64,000 nucleotides of DNA from assembly GCA_022496185.1 (NCBI GenBank), contig WTXG01000080.1:92071-156070 (forward strand), written 5' to 3'. The notes beneath the pieces were generated by a model that was given only the letters and a program-made list of their open reading frames with translations, was not told where the DNA came from and did no database searches. Positions 37,855 to 49,877 of the stretch are shown here, piece by piece. The translations under genes were made by a program, and so were the position numbers. This stretch comes from Multifurca ochricompacta (Eukaryota > Basidiomycota > Agaricomycetes > Russulales > Russulaceae). The number at the start of each line of letters is the position of its first letter. The stretch's first letter is position 1.

Positions 37855-38239
37855 ATGTCTCCATCCCAAGTCCACACCTCCGCCGCCATCGATGCGTTTC
37901 CCCTATCTACTCCTGTGCATCCTCCTTCTCGCCCACTTTCTCCTATTGACTACAATGCGACCGCCAAAGTGGCCAAAGGGGACAGAATCATCAACATCAA
38001 TGAAGATTTTAATTTGCCCGAACACCCCCATCCCAACGACCTGATTGATGTTGACTTTGGGGATGAGGCCCCAGAGTTTCCGTTCTTCCCGAACAACCCT
38101 GACTCACGATTCTACTTCCTGCTCATGATCCCAACTTCCAAGAACGACAGTACCACAGAGATAGCCAAATATATTTATTACACCAACAAAGGAATGGATG
38201 TTGCCGGGTGCTTGGAGAAAGGAGGACCAGTCTATGGGG
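37855..38239 (+). CDS. Element C ORF3, 5' part
   Basis: Starts MSPSQVHTSAAIDAF at 37855 and is cut at 38239 by D' inside TSD TGGGG. The rest resumes in frame at 55976 (APVYLEEK). In this copy the frame upstream is open from the pol chromodomain, because the stop seen in the G1 fragment is lost. See the entry at 55976. Confidence 0.8.
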
Positions 38240-38831
38240 TGTTATGTCCAGTGTGAGACATTCTGCACGACTTGTGCGACAGCTTTGTATGTGTATTCAG
38301 ATAAGAGACCAATAAGGCCTCTTGGAGTTCAAATGGATGAGTCAAAGTCAAAAGGGGCTGTTCCCTAGTGACGATGTTGAGCAGAAAGTGCCGAAAGCAC
38401 TGAGACGATCGAGTCAAAGGTTTCAAGGGGAAGTCCAGAAGACAAACACCGATGTATTCAATAAGTTGAGTCTGAAGCTACAGTGTAGTCTACAGCAGGC
38501 TTATATACGTAATGAGGTGAGCGTCTATTGATAAGGGATACGGAGTCAAGTGGGCCCAAATATACGAAAGCAGAGGGCGTAAAGCCTGGCTTCTGATAGG
38601 GTATTAAGTAAGTGTCTGGTCTTATAGATAAAGAGATAAGCGATAAGGGAAGGCATAAGCAGAGTGTAAACAACACGTCATTATGTACAAACAGCAGTCA
38701 TGGGGAGGGGAGCAGGGCACGTGAGGGATCCCAGGACGGAGACACGATCAGAAAATGGAGGGTAGGCAGAAGGGAAGGGTCCGCAGTGGGGAGAGTGAAG
38801 AAAAGTGGGGTACTAGGCCCTGGTCATAACA
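38240..38831 (-). mobile_element. 3' LTR of element D'
   Basis: Reverse complement starts TGTTATGACC and ends GGACATAACA, 592 bp. A purine-rich tract (AGAAGGGAGGGTGA) lies just upstream in element orientation. Confidence 0.88.
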
Positions 38832-38862
38832 TCACCCTCCCTTCTGGTTCAAGCTGACCCAG

Positions 38863-41185
38863 CTAGAAACGCGCACCATCATCATCCTGTACCAAGTCTA
38901 CATAATCATCCGCCAGATTCCGATCTCCGGTGGTGTAGGTCTCGTCGGCTGTGCATTGATGCGTGCGCAGGAAGCCGTATGGACCCCGTCGTCCACATTG
39001 GGGGCACATGTCGTAGACCGGGCAGTCAAGCTCGCGATGTCCCGCATTATGATGCAGACATTTGCTGCACCACTGTTACAACCCCACTCTTTTCCCTAAC
39101 CCTTCCTTGATGCCATCCTCTCTCCTGATCTCTGCCTTTTGACCTCTGACCCTTGATACCTGCACCTGACTCACTGATAGTTCAGCTACTGTGCTGATGG
39201 CTGCATTCCCCTTTCCCCTGATGCTTGGCCTCTGTCTTGGCCAGCATCTGTACCCTATCCCTGTGGCTGACACCCATGGGATCTCTGACACTGTCCCTGC
39301 CAAACCTGACTCTGCACACAAGATGACTTTGGCTTGCATTTACCCCTCCAGACCACATGACCTGTAGGCACATGACATGGACTCAAAGCCATGACCTGTC
39401 ATGTGACCCTTGACCACATGACCTCAGACCATGTGACCCCTCTGACCATGTGACCTTGGGCTTTGATCATGACCCCTTAGATCATCTGACCCATCAGTCA
39501 CTTGACCCTCTTCTCTGATTCCTGTGGGAGTATTCCCACACTGATCTGACTCCTGTGGGACCTGTCATTTCCCCATTTGCCCCTGACCCTGGTGGGAATC
39601 CTCCCACACTGATATGACTCCTGTGGGGCTGCCCCACATGATTATGCTTCTGATAAGGCTTATCCTTATCATGGACTATATTTGACATCTTATCTGCTAT
39701 TGGATGATAAGGACTCTGACCCTGTTCCTGATTAGCTACAAACCAGACCCCCATACAGTATATAAGACCCTGTAGACAGTTTGTACACCCCTAGATTTGA
39801 CCTCTTGGGCCTTCAGCCTAGAGATCTTAGACCCCAATACATCAGAAGCCTTTTCTCCCTTTTTTGTGTCCTTGAGATCCCTGCAGGGACCCCCATTGCC
39901 TCTGGCAATGGGTGTGTACCCTTCCTTTTGAACCCCTCTGCCACTCCCTAAGGGCTCCAGTGCATTTGGTGTGCTTCCGGCACAGCAGCTGGGCCCTGTC
40001 CCCACTTAACAGCCTTAGGGGATTAGCTCCCTTTGGCTGGCTCATCCCGTCTCCCTCTGTGCTTGATTATAGCACCAAACCTTAACCAATTCCGAAGCTA
40101 GGCAGTGACCAGAGCCTAGCCTTATTGTGCTAGGCTCGTGGCTGAGGTAATGGACCCGCGCCGACCCGTGCACGCCGCACAGAACGCTCCGCTGAGCGTA
40201 ACAACCACCCCGACGGGTTGACGATTGTTGGGGCGATGCCCATGCGACGGAAAATGCAGAAGCGGCTCCAATGTAAATTGCTTCAGCAGTGTCGACACCA
40301 CTTGTGGTTAAGTGGGCAGTTCCAGCTAATGTGATACTTGCTATCGCATCGCCAGCACGTCTCACCTTGGGGGTTCTTGTGCATCCGTGGCATCTCAAAC
40401 CGATTCGGCAGTAATTGTGGGGCAGCCCCTAGCGATCGTGGAGGGAGGGGTCGGGCATACGTGTCGGCATACCTTTCAGCGATGGTTTGGTATGCATCTC
40501 CAATCTCCAGCCTCTTCCAAATCTCCACTATCTCCTGTTCGATCTGGAACATCCCGCTGGTCAGTCGGGTCATCATCTTTGCGTGCTCCTTGTACTGTTT
40601 GTTGAGCATTGTGCGTAACGTCAGAGTCTTCCGCAGTCTCATTACTTCGGCCTTGAGACGCGGGAGGCGCATGTCGTTCAGCACCTCATCGATTGCAAAG
40701 GCGTGAGAGTCTTCAGCGGCCAGATGCCCCAGCTGCTCGTCAGTCATCGTGTGGTGCAGACATCCTGTGTACCTTTCTTCCAAATAGACTGGGGCTCCAT
40801 AGACTGGGCCACCCTTCTTCATGCAACCAGTGACATCCATTCCTCCATTCGTATAGAAGATGTATTTGGCAATAGCCGTTGTTCCATCAGCCATAGTGAT
40901 CTTGAGAGGGAAGTACATCGAGGAATTGGGGTTGTTAGCGATGAATGGGAACTCTGGTACCTCGTCGTCTAATTCCATACCCAGTAGGTCATTTGGGTGT
41001 GGCTCTTCACTGTGGTCAAAGTTGTCGTTGGGGTCGGGGGATTGATTCTTAACTCGAGCTTCGGCGGCCTCGTAGTCAATGGGTGAAGAGGGGCATGTAG
41101 AGGGATGGGTGGAGGGGAAATTCTCGACAACTATGGCAGTGGCGGTGAAGGCGTCGACGGCAGCATTGGCAGCAATGAAGGACAT
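38863..41185 (-). CDS. Element D' ORF3: zinc-knuckle protein after integrase, split by LTR F2
   Basis: Starts MSFIAANAAVDAF at 41185; stop at 38865-38863. With F2 (39074-40203) and one TSD removed it is a single open frame of about 397 codons. The N-terminal half has SPIDYEAAEARVK, HPNDLLGMELDDEVPEFPF and an IAKYIFYTNGGMDVTGC block; a helical stretch follows (about 40650-40480). The C-terminal half has four Cys/His clusters beginning CWRCDSKYHISWNC, CRHCRSNLHWSRFC, CSKCLHHNAGHRELDC and CPQCGRRGPYGFLRTHQC, ending VQDDDGARF. Function unknown; nucleic-acid binding is inferred from the knuckles. Confidence 0.82.
39074..40203 (+). mobile_element. Solo LTR F2
   Basis: Starts TGTTACAACC, ends GCGTAACA (1130 bp), TSD ACCAC at 39069-39073 and 40204-40208. 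TATATAAG is at 39759 and the predicted RNA start is A39793 (AGATTTGACCT), again 34 nt. The AGAYTTGA start suggests a self-priming gypsy family like C and D. Confidence 0.9.
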
Positions 41186-41262
41186 GATTGATTGGATAGT
41201 GGTAGGTCGTTGCTGGGGGAGCATGTACTGGGGAGTTTAATTGGGGTCTGGGGTTGTTCCTT

Positions 41263-44201
41263 TTAATCGTCTTTGGGCACTTCTGGATGCCGGGCATGGA
41301 ACTCCGAGATAAGGACCGGGGCGAAGATATTCCCGGCCGGCTCCCACGAACTGTCAGAGTCTGGGAATCCCTTCCACTTGACTAGGTAATGCATCTTGCG
41401 CCCTCGGCCTTTTCTCATTGAGTCTAGAATGCGCTCCACTTCCCATTCCGCTTCGCCATCGATAAGGTCAGGTGGGGTCTTGGGAAGTTTTCCCCATGAA
41501 GGGATGTCTCCTTGTATGGCGTCAGAAGTTTGGCATGGAAGACGGGGTGGATTTTCCATTTGGGTGGCAATCGCAGTTCATATGACACATCTGACAGCTT
41601 CCTTGTTATCTGGAAGGGGCCATGATGTCGAGGCGCTAGTTTGGCTGAGGGGTGTGACGTGTGAATATTTCTTCCCTCGAGCCAGACCCAGTCATTGGGC
41701 TGATAAGGTGTGAACGTGCTTGGCTGTGCAGCTAGGGCTTGCTGTGTTTTGCTAGATTTTCATTGGCCGATTGCCGTAAGTCTTCCCATTGGTGCATTCA
41801 TTGAGTTACTGAAGGGACATTAGTGGGCTTGTCCGTCCACGTGGTGCATGGGGTCCATCCCATGATAAGGGAGAAAGGGGTAGCTTTTGTTGTTCCGTTG
41901 GGCCATGAGTTGTGTGCAAATTCTGCAGTCGACAGCCACTCTGCCCAGTCATTTTGTCGTTCATTACACCAGAACCAAAGATACTGCTCCAACCATTGGT
42001 TCGTCCGTTCTGACTGTCCATCTGTCTGTGGATGGTAAGCCATAGAGATGTTCTGTGCAATGCCCAGTGTTTTACACAGGGCTCTGGCAAACGTGGATGT
42101 AAACTGGGTATCTCTGTCGGATATAATCTTTTTGGGGAGACCATAGTGGCGGTATACATGATCCAGGTATAGTCTTGCCACTCCTTCCGCCGTGATCGTC
42201 TCATTACAAGGTATGAACAGGGCCGCCTTGGAACAATCATGGTCAGTGATCGTGAGGATGGTATCAAAGCCCAGTGATTCAGGTAGTTTAACGATGAAGT
42301 CCATCGCAATGGTCTGGAAAGGGGTTGACGATATGGGGGTAATGGGATGTATTGGCGGGATTTTCGGGTGTGTATTCACTTTGTTTGCTTGACATGCTGC
42401 ACACCCTTGTACATAATTTTCAATGTCCTTTTTCATGTTGGCCACCAGTAGTCGCACTTGGCAAGGGCACAGGTGTTGGTGATGCCAGGGTGGCCAGCAG
42501 AGGGGAGGTCATGGTGAAAATGGATCACCCCCCTCTTAATGTTGTCACCACTGGTGACAACGAGTCGATCCCCATCTTTCCATCAAAGGCCGTTTATTTC
42601 TTTCAAATTGTGCGCATTGGCCCATGAGCGGCATAATTCCTGGTTCATGTTTTGTGACACTTGTGCCCACAGGTCCATGTCATGGAGACTGACTATGGTG
42701 GTCTTCGCAAACACTTCCTCAGGGAGAACAATGATGTCGTTATTGTCATCCTCTCCAGTATGCATATCCGGCCTTCGTGACAGCGCATCGCTCTCGCATT
42801 TTGACTTCCTGCGATGTGTTTCAGGGTGAAATTATACTCTTCGAGTTCCAGAACCTCTCGCGCTACGCGCCGGCTGATTTTATGGGGTTCCTTCCAATAC
42901 AGCAAGTTGGAATGATCAGTGTAGATGACAGTTTTATGGGGGGTTCCTGCCAGGTAAGGCCGCCAGTGTCGTAATGCCTTGACAATGGCTAGGAGCTCTC
43001 TGTCCCAAATATCATAATTTCGTTCTGCCAGCGAGAAAGTTTCAGAGTAATATGCCACTGGGTGAAGCGCCTGCGTGGTATCTCTTTGATATAGTACTGC
43101 TCCATTTGCAAAGTGAGAGGCGTCTACTTCCAGTTCAAAGGGGTGGCTCAGGTCGGGTTGAATGAGTACTGGTTCTGAGCCAACAATGTCTCTGATCTGC
43201 TCAAATGCATGTTGCTGTGCGGCCTCCCAATGCCATGGTACATCCTTCTTTAAGAGATCATTCAGTGGTCGTGCAATGCCGGAGAACCCCTTGACAAAGC
43301 GTCGGTAGAAGTTACAGAATCCAATGAATGATCGGATGTCTTTGACGCAGGTTGGTACAGGCCATTCTTGAATTCCTTGCACTTTGATGGGATCCATGCG
43401 TACTCGTCCTTCTTCCAGAATGACTCCCAGGTATTTGATGCTCCGTTGTTCAAAGGAGCATTTGGCTGGTTTAAGGTATAGGTCGTGTTCATGTAGTATG
43501 TCTAGCACCTGGTGCACTCGTTTTTGGTGATGGCTTAGGTCGTCTGAGGTAGCTACTAGGATATCATCCATATAGACCACGACTTCACCAGTGAGAATAA
43601 GGTCGCGGAATATGTGGTTCATCATGGACTGAAATGTTGCTGGTGAATTCATAAGGCCAAAGAACATGACATTCGGCTTGAACAATCCTTGATTCGTCTT
43701 GAACGCCACTTTACATTGGTCGCCTTCCTTGATCCTGACATTGTTGTAACCCCATCGTACATCCATTTTTGAAAAGAGGGACTTGTCCCTCATGGTGTCA
43801 ATGAGTTCAGAAATCAGTGGTAGGGGGTAGACATTCTTTACAGTGTACGCATTGATCTTTCGGTAGTCCTGGACAGGTCGCAGTTTGCCATCCTTCTTTT
43901 TGATGAAGAAGAAGGGCAAGGCATACTGCGACTTGGACAGGCGAATGTATCCCTTGGCCAGATGTTCTTCCAGGAATTCCGTAAGTGCAGCTTGTTCGGA
44001 CTGGGACAGAGGGTAGATTTTACAATCTATTGCGGCCGGTGTTTCGGGAAGAAGGTCAATGGAATGATCCCATGGTCGCTCCGGAGGAAAGCGATGTGAT
44101 TCTTCCTCGGAGAACACCTTCCAATGCTGCTGGTAAACATCCGGCACTACATCGTGGTAGGTTTTCTCATTCTGTCCTTGTACTGCCTTCTGGGCCAGCT
44201 C
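41263..44201 (-). CDS. Element D' pol, distal part (RT to chromodomain)
   Basis: Continues from 51691-52226 across the D insertion (KASEL/AQK junction). [11 protein letters not shown] (about 43560), RNase H ELEVDASHFANGAV (about 43120), integrase zinc motif CAACQANKVNTHP (about 42390), DDE part (ISDRDTQFTSTFARALCKTL; YHPQTDGQSERTN, about 42010) and chromodomain YLVKWKGFPDSDSSWEPAG (about 41345), stop 41263-41265. Frame is lost near 42780-42700, at 42457 and around 41720-41560. Most domains remain open. Confidence 0.85.
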
Positions 44202-44791
44202 TGTTACAATCCCTGCCGTCCGCTCCCGTTTTCTTCACTCTTCCCAATGATGACCCTCTTTACCGCCTACCTTACACTTCCTGATCACGTCTCCATCCTG
44301 GGACCCATCCCGTGCTCTTCTTCCGTCCCCATGACCCTGATTGTACTTGTTGACTTGTTGTTTGCCCATGATTCGACCCTTATCCTTTATCTCTTATCTC
44401 ATTATCATTACGACCGGACACTTACTTAATACCCTATCAGAAGCCAGGCTTTACGCCCTCCGCTTCCGTATATTTGGGCCCACTTGACTCCGATATCTTA
44501 TCTTATAGACGCCCACTGGATTACGTATATAAGTCCGCTGTAGCTACTCTGTAGACCTCAGACTCGACTTATTGAATACATCGGTGCTTGTCTTCTGGAC
44601 ATCCCTTTGGACGCTTGACTCGATCCTCTCAGTGCTTCCGGCACTTTCCGCTTAACATTGTCTTCAAGTACAGCCTTGTCGACTCTGACTCCTTCCATCT
44701 AAAACTCCAAGGGATCCCATTGGTCCCTTATCTGGTCACGAACGAACGCTGTCACACAAGTCGTGTGGAACGTCCCGCACCGGACGTAACA
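44202..44791 (+). mobile_element. 5' LTR of element D
   Basis: TGTTACAATCC...GGACGTAACA, 590 bp. TATATAAG at 44526; predicted RNA start A44560, which begins AGACTCGACTT. Confidence 0.93.
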
Positions 44792-44793
44792 TC

Positions 44794-44804
44794 AAGTCGA
44801 GTCT
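44794..44804 (+). promoter_or_regulatory. Self-primer binding site of element D
   Basis: AAGTCGAGTCT, two bases inside the LTR, is the perfect 11-nt complement of AGACTCGACTT (44560-44570), the predicted first 11 nt of the RNA. No TGG-led tRNA primer site follows the LTR. This is the Tf1/sushi self-priming arrangement. Confidence 0.8.
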
Positions 44805-44810
44805 CTCATC

Positions 44811-46324
44811 GTGGCTTCCAGCCGCAGTCAGACCCTCTTTAAAGAAGAACTCATCGAACGCAGAGACGAGAATAATCTTTCACAGCAAGTACTTGGCTCT
44901 GCCGCCTGGAAAGATTTTGAATCCGAGTTTGGATACTACGTCTATCACGACGGAAGATACCAGCCGGTAGAATACGACGACGAGAAAAGAGTTTGGTATC
45001 GTATCCGATATTCGGATAGTCGAAACTCTTGGGTCACTACAGGACCCGCTCCGCCTGAATTTGGATTAGGGCCGTGGAGAGAGAATCCCCCAGCCATTGT
45101 TACGGACTCCGAACCAGAAGAGTACGTAGAAGAAAACAGCGAAGAAGCACTGGTATTAGCGTCGACTATAGCCCCAGTTGCACCCGAAGTTGTCACAATC
45201 AGAGCCCCTGCTTTGACAACCCCCCAGATTTCCGTACAGTCTACAGACACCATCACCCCGTTTTACCAAAACATGTCCACGATCGCCGCTCAGCTCCCAG
45301 ACCCAGCTCCTCCTCCTCCACCACCACCGGCCATGCTGCCACCGAACATTCCCCCGCCATCAGGACGTCTGTCAGGTGTACTGCCACAGACGTTTACAGG
45401 GGATCGATCACAAAGCAAAAAGTTCATGTTGGAGTTTACCACGTTCAAAAACTTCAACCATGATGTTCCCCAAATCATTAATCCTTTCCAACGTGCCAAC
45501 CTCTTCTTATCACTGATCCGAGGGAGGCTGTAGATGATTGGACCATGGAGCAGCTGGAATGGCTGAACGAGCAAATCGAAAGTGGGCGTCGCACCACTAG
45601 TGAAGGGCTTTGGGAAACCATTGCCCAGCGGTTTAAAGATGCATACACGGATGGGCAGGCCAAGCAGAAGGCGGCCCGGGAATTGAAGGCTCTGAAGATG
45701 GAGAAAGGAGAGCTAGATGCCTATGTGGCAAAGTTCAGAAGTTTGGCCAACAGGGCCGGTTATGACACAGATGAAGAGGCAACGTTGGACCTCTTTTCCC
45801 AGGGGTTGCCTAACCCCCTGGTAAAGAACATTATCCAATTCCACCATCCCAATGACTGGGATACATGGGTCGACGCTGCCCGACGACAGCAGCAGGATTA
45901 CCTCGACTTTCAGACCCGCTTCGGAGTCGACACCAGGAAGGGAAAGACCCGCGACCAATGGAAGGCCGCCTTTGGGGTTAAACCCACACACACCGGTCAG
46001 AGGGATCTGAACGCAATGGATACCTCTGCGGACAGAACCAGGGCACGCGTCGCCCTTACAGAGGACGAGAGGCAGACGTTGATGAAGGAAGGACGGTGCT
46101 TTCGCTGCAAAGCACAAGGGCACATGTCAAGGGAATGCCCGAAGAAGGGAGTACGTGCGGCAGAAGCAACTGTCACGCCTGTCCGCAACAACCCACCAAC
46201 CGTCGAGAAGAAAACGCCAACAAAAGAAGAAAAAGCACAGGAGATATGGGCCAACATGATGAAGGAGAGTGAAGAAGTGCGAGCCATTCTAGTAGAGAAG
46301 GCTTTCGCAAAAAAGGATTTTTGA
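44811..46324 (+). CDS. Element D gag (GUG start; one frameshift)
   Basis: Capsid and nucleocapsid protein. Starts at GTG 44811 (MASSRSQTLFKEEL if read as Met); no ATG lies between the LTR stop and this site, and -3 A / +4 G are kept in all copies. Pro-rich stretch about 45300-45350; capsid-like region 45380-45960; CCHC knuckle CFRCKAQGHMSRECP at about 46100. At about 45525 a G run reads GGG where relatives need one more base, shifting frame. The stop TGA (46322-46324) follows GCA AAA AAG GAT TTT. Confidence 0.88.
46308..46324 (+). promoter_or_regulatory. Probable -1 ribosomal frameshift site between gag and pol
   Basis: In the gag frame the end reads gcA AAA AAG GAT TTT TGA. Both A_AAA_AAG and G_GAT_TTT are in the X_XXY_YYZ register and pol lies in the -1 frame. 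G_GAT_TTT is retained in elements C and D' although A_AAA_AAG is not. Confidence 0.5.
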
Positions 46325-49300
46325 TTGGCTCAAACCCATCGGCCTGGGCGCGAGCACTCCATGTAACCTCTGTGTATACTAGTCGCTTCAAGTCTTTGAA
46401 AATACCAGTACATTTCGAAACCACACAGAGAACGGCCGACCGTGACATCCTGATTGACTCAGGGGCCACAGATAACTTCATTAGTCCACGGATGGCAAGG
46501 ACCATGGGACTGGGGATGCTGGCACTCCCCCAGGAGAAGAACATCTGGAATATTGACGGAACTGCTAATCGAGCAGGAAAAATCACACACTACACTGACC
46601 TCAATGTCCAAGTGGGGGAAAGAACAAAGGTCATCCGCTTTCTAGTCACCAATCTAGGCGAAGAAGATTTAGTTCTAGGATATCCCTGGCTCGCCGCATT
46701 TGAACCAAGAATCAACTGGGGAGACGCAACCATGGACAAAGACTTTTACCCCGTTCTCATCACGTCGCTAGGGTACGATTATGCCATTCGACATTCGGCG
46801 GTCTGCAGGGCAGACAAAGAGGAAGAAGATCCGGGTTATTGCTTCACTACCAAGGCATCAGAACTCGCGCAGAAGGCAGTAGAGGGGCATACCGAAAGGA
46901 CTTTTGAGGAGGTCGTGCCAGAAGAGTATCATCGACACTGGAAGGTATTCTCTGAGGAGGAATCTCAACGTTTTCCACCTGCACGACCCTGGGACCATGC
47001 CATTGACTTCACACCCGACACCCCATCCGCAATTGATTGTAAAATCTACCCATTGTCACAAGCAGAACAAACTGCGCTCACGACATTCCTTGAGGAACAT
47101 CTGGCAAAAGGGTATATTCGTCCATCGAAATCACCATACGCGTCGCCGTTCTTCTTTATCAAAAAGAAAGATGGCAAGCTTTGACCTGTTCAGGATTATC
47201 GACGAATCAATGCCCATACGGTGAAGAACGCCTACCCCTTGCCGCTTATTTCGGAACTCATTGATACTATGCGGGACAAATCCCTATTCTCTAAAATGGA
47301 TGTCCGCTGGGGCTACAACAATATCCGGATCAAGGAAGGAGACCAATGCAAAGCAGCTTTTAAGACCAATCAGGGGCTCTTTGAACCGAATGTTATGTTC
47401 TTTGGCCTCACCAACTCGCCCGCCACTTTCCAATCAATGATGAATCATATCTTCCGCGATCTCATTCTCACGGGCGAAGTAGTGGTGTACATGGACGACA
47501 TATTAGTGGCCACTACCAACGACCTAGCCCATCATCGAAAACGAGTACACCAGGTGCTAGACATCCTGCACGAACACGATCTGTACCTCAAACCAGCCAA
47601 ATGCTCGTTTGAACAATCGAGTGTGGAATACCTAGGGGTTATCCTGGAAGGAGGGCATGTGCGGATGGACCCAGTAAAAGTACAAGGAATCCGGGAGTGG
47701 CCTGTACCCATGTGCATCAAGGATGTACGGTCCTTCATTGGATTCTGCAACTTTTATTGGCGCTTTGTCCGTGGATTCTCAGGCATCGCCCAACCATTGA
47801 ACGGATTATTGAAAAAGGACGTACCCTGGCATTGGGCAGATGAACAACAACAAGCCTTTGAGCAGATCCGAGACATTGTCGGTTCAGAACCAGTCCTCTT
47901 ACAGCCAGACCTAGAGAAACCCTTTGAGCTTGAAGTTGACGCTTCCCATTTCGCCAACGGTGCCGTACTCAACCAGCGGGATGCAACAGGACTACTTCAC
48001 CCAGTTGCCTTCTACTCAGAAACATTCTCGCCAGCAGAACAAAATTACGATATTTGGGACAGAGAGCTACTAGCTATTGTAAAGGCACTACAACATTGGC
48101 GACCATACCTAGCGGGAACCCCCCATAAAACCGTCATCCATACTGATCACTCCAACCTGCTCTACTGGAAAGAACCCCATAAAATCAGCCGACGGGTCGC
48201 TCGCGAAGTTCTAGAGCTCGAAGAATATAACTTTGTGTTGAAACACATCGCGGGAAGTCGTAATGCACGAGCAGATGCCCTATCTCGGCGACCAGATTTA
48301 AACCATGGGGGGGAGGACAACAATGATATCACAGTACTCCCTGAAGAAGTCTTCACTAGAGTAGCCGTCGTCAGCCTCCACGACATGGACTTATGGGCCC
48401 AGGTATCACAGAACATGAACCAGCAGTTATGCCAATCATGGGCAGCGGCGCATAATCTGAAGAAGATTGATGGCCTGTGGTGGAAGGACGGGGATCGACT
48501 CGTTGTCACCGGTGGCGACAACATTAAGAGGGGGGTGATCCATTTTCACCATGACCTACCCTCCGCAGGACACCCAGGCATTGCTAATACCTACACACTC
48601 GCCAAACGAGACTACTGGTGGCCAAACATGAAAAAGGACGTGGAGGAATATGTGAGGGGATGTGCAGATTGCCAAGCCAACAAAGTGAATACGCACCCAC
48701 ACCCACCAGCACTATCCCCCATTACACCAACGGCGTCACAACCATTCCAGACCATCGCCATGGATTTCATCGTCAAACTCCCCACTTCCAGAGGCTTCGA
48801 CTCCATCTTGACCATCACTGATCACGACTGTTCAAAAGCAGCACTGTTCATACCATGCAATGAGTCCATCACAGCAGAAGGAGTAGCCAAACTCTACCTG
48901 GATCACGTCTACAGACATTATGGCCTCCCGGAAAAAATCATTTCAGACCGCGACCCACGCTTCACGTCCACATTTGCCAGGGCCCTCTGTAAAACGCTGA
49001 ATATAACCCAAAACATCTCGATGGCCTATCATCCACAGACAGATGGACAATCAGAAAGGACAAATCAGTGGCTCGAACAATATCTTCGGTTCTGGTGCAA
49101 TGGACGACAGGATGACTGGGCTGACTGGCTAGCGACGGCAGAATTCGCACACAACTCTTGGCCCAATGGCACCACAAAAAACTCTCCATTCTCACTTATC
49201 ATGGGATGGACGCCTCGAGCCACGTGGACTGGAAAGCCAACGAACGTTCCCTCAGCCACACAGCATATCAGCCAATGGGAGGAGATCAGGAGATCAGCCA

Positions 49301-49803
49301 ATGAGAACCTGTTGAAGGCGCAAAGAACCCTAGCGGAGAAGCCCTCGAAGTTCACACCTTATCAGACCAATGACTTGGTGTGGCTGGAAGGAAAGAATGT
49401 TCACACGTCACATCCGACAGCCAAGTTAGCGCCCCGACGTCACGGACCCTTCAAGATAACAAGGAAGCTGTCCGACGTGTCATATGAACTCGAACTTCCC
49501 CCCACATGGCGAATCCACCCAGTCTTCCATGCCAGACTGTTGACACCGTACAAGGAGACATCCCTGCATGGGGAAAACTTCCCTAGACCTCCCCCTGAAT
49601 TAATCGATGGAGAAGCGGAATGGGAAGTGGAGCGGATTCTAGACTCCTCACGTAAAGGCCGAGGGCACAAGCTACATTACCTCGTTAAGTGGAAAGGATT
49701 CCCAGACTCAGACAGTTCGTGGGAACCAGCCGGGGATATCTTCGCTCCGTCCTTATCTCAGAATTCCACGCCCGACACCCAGAAGCGCCCAAGAACAGTT
49801 AAA
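46321..49803 (+). CDS. Element D pol (one TGA, one late frameshift)
   Basis: Polyprotein in the -1 frame after gag. Protease LIDSGATDNFISP (about 46455); RT with [16 protein letters not shown] (about 47485); RNase H ELEVDASHFANGAV and HTDHSNLLYW; integrase HHCC (CADCQANKVNTHP, about 48660) and DDE core (AMDFIVKLP, about 48760; ISDRDPRFTSTF, about 48940; YHPQTDGQSERTN, about 49030); chromodomain YLVKWKGFPDSDSSWEPAG (about 49680). A TGA at 47182-47184 replaces the Arg CGA of relatives. Near 49746 one base is missing, so the frame runs past the usual end (VPKDD stop in D') to 49938. Confidence 0.92.
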
Positions 49804-49877
49804 AGGGCGACGACCTCCAAAGCAAATTCCCCAGTACATGCTCCCACAGCAACGTCCTACCACCATCGAATCTATTA

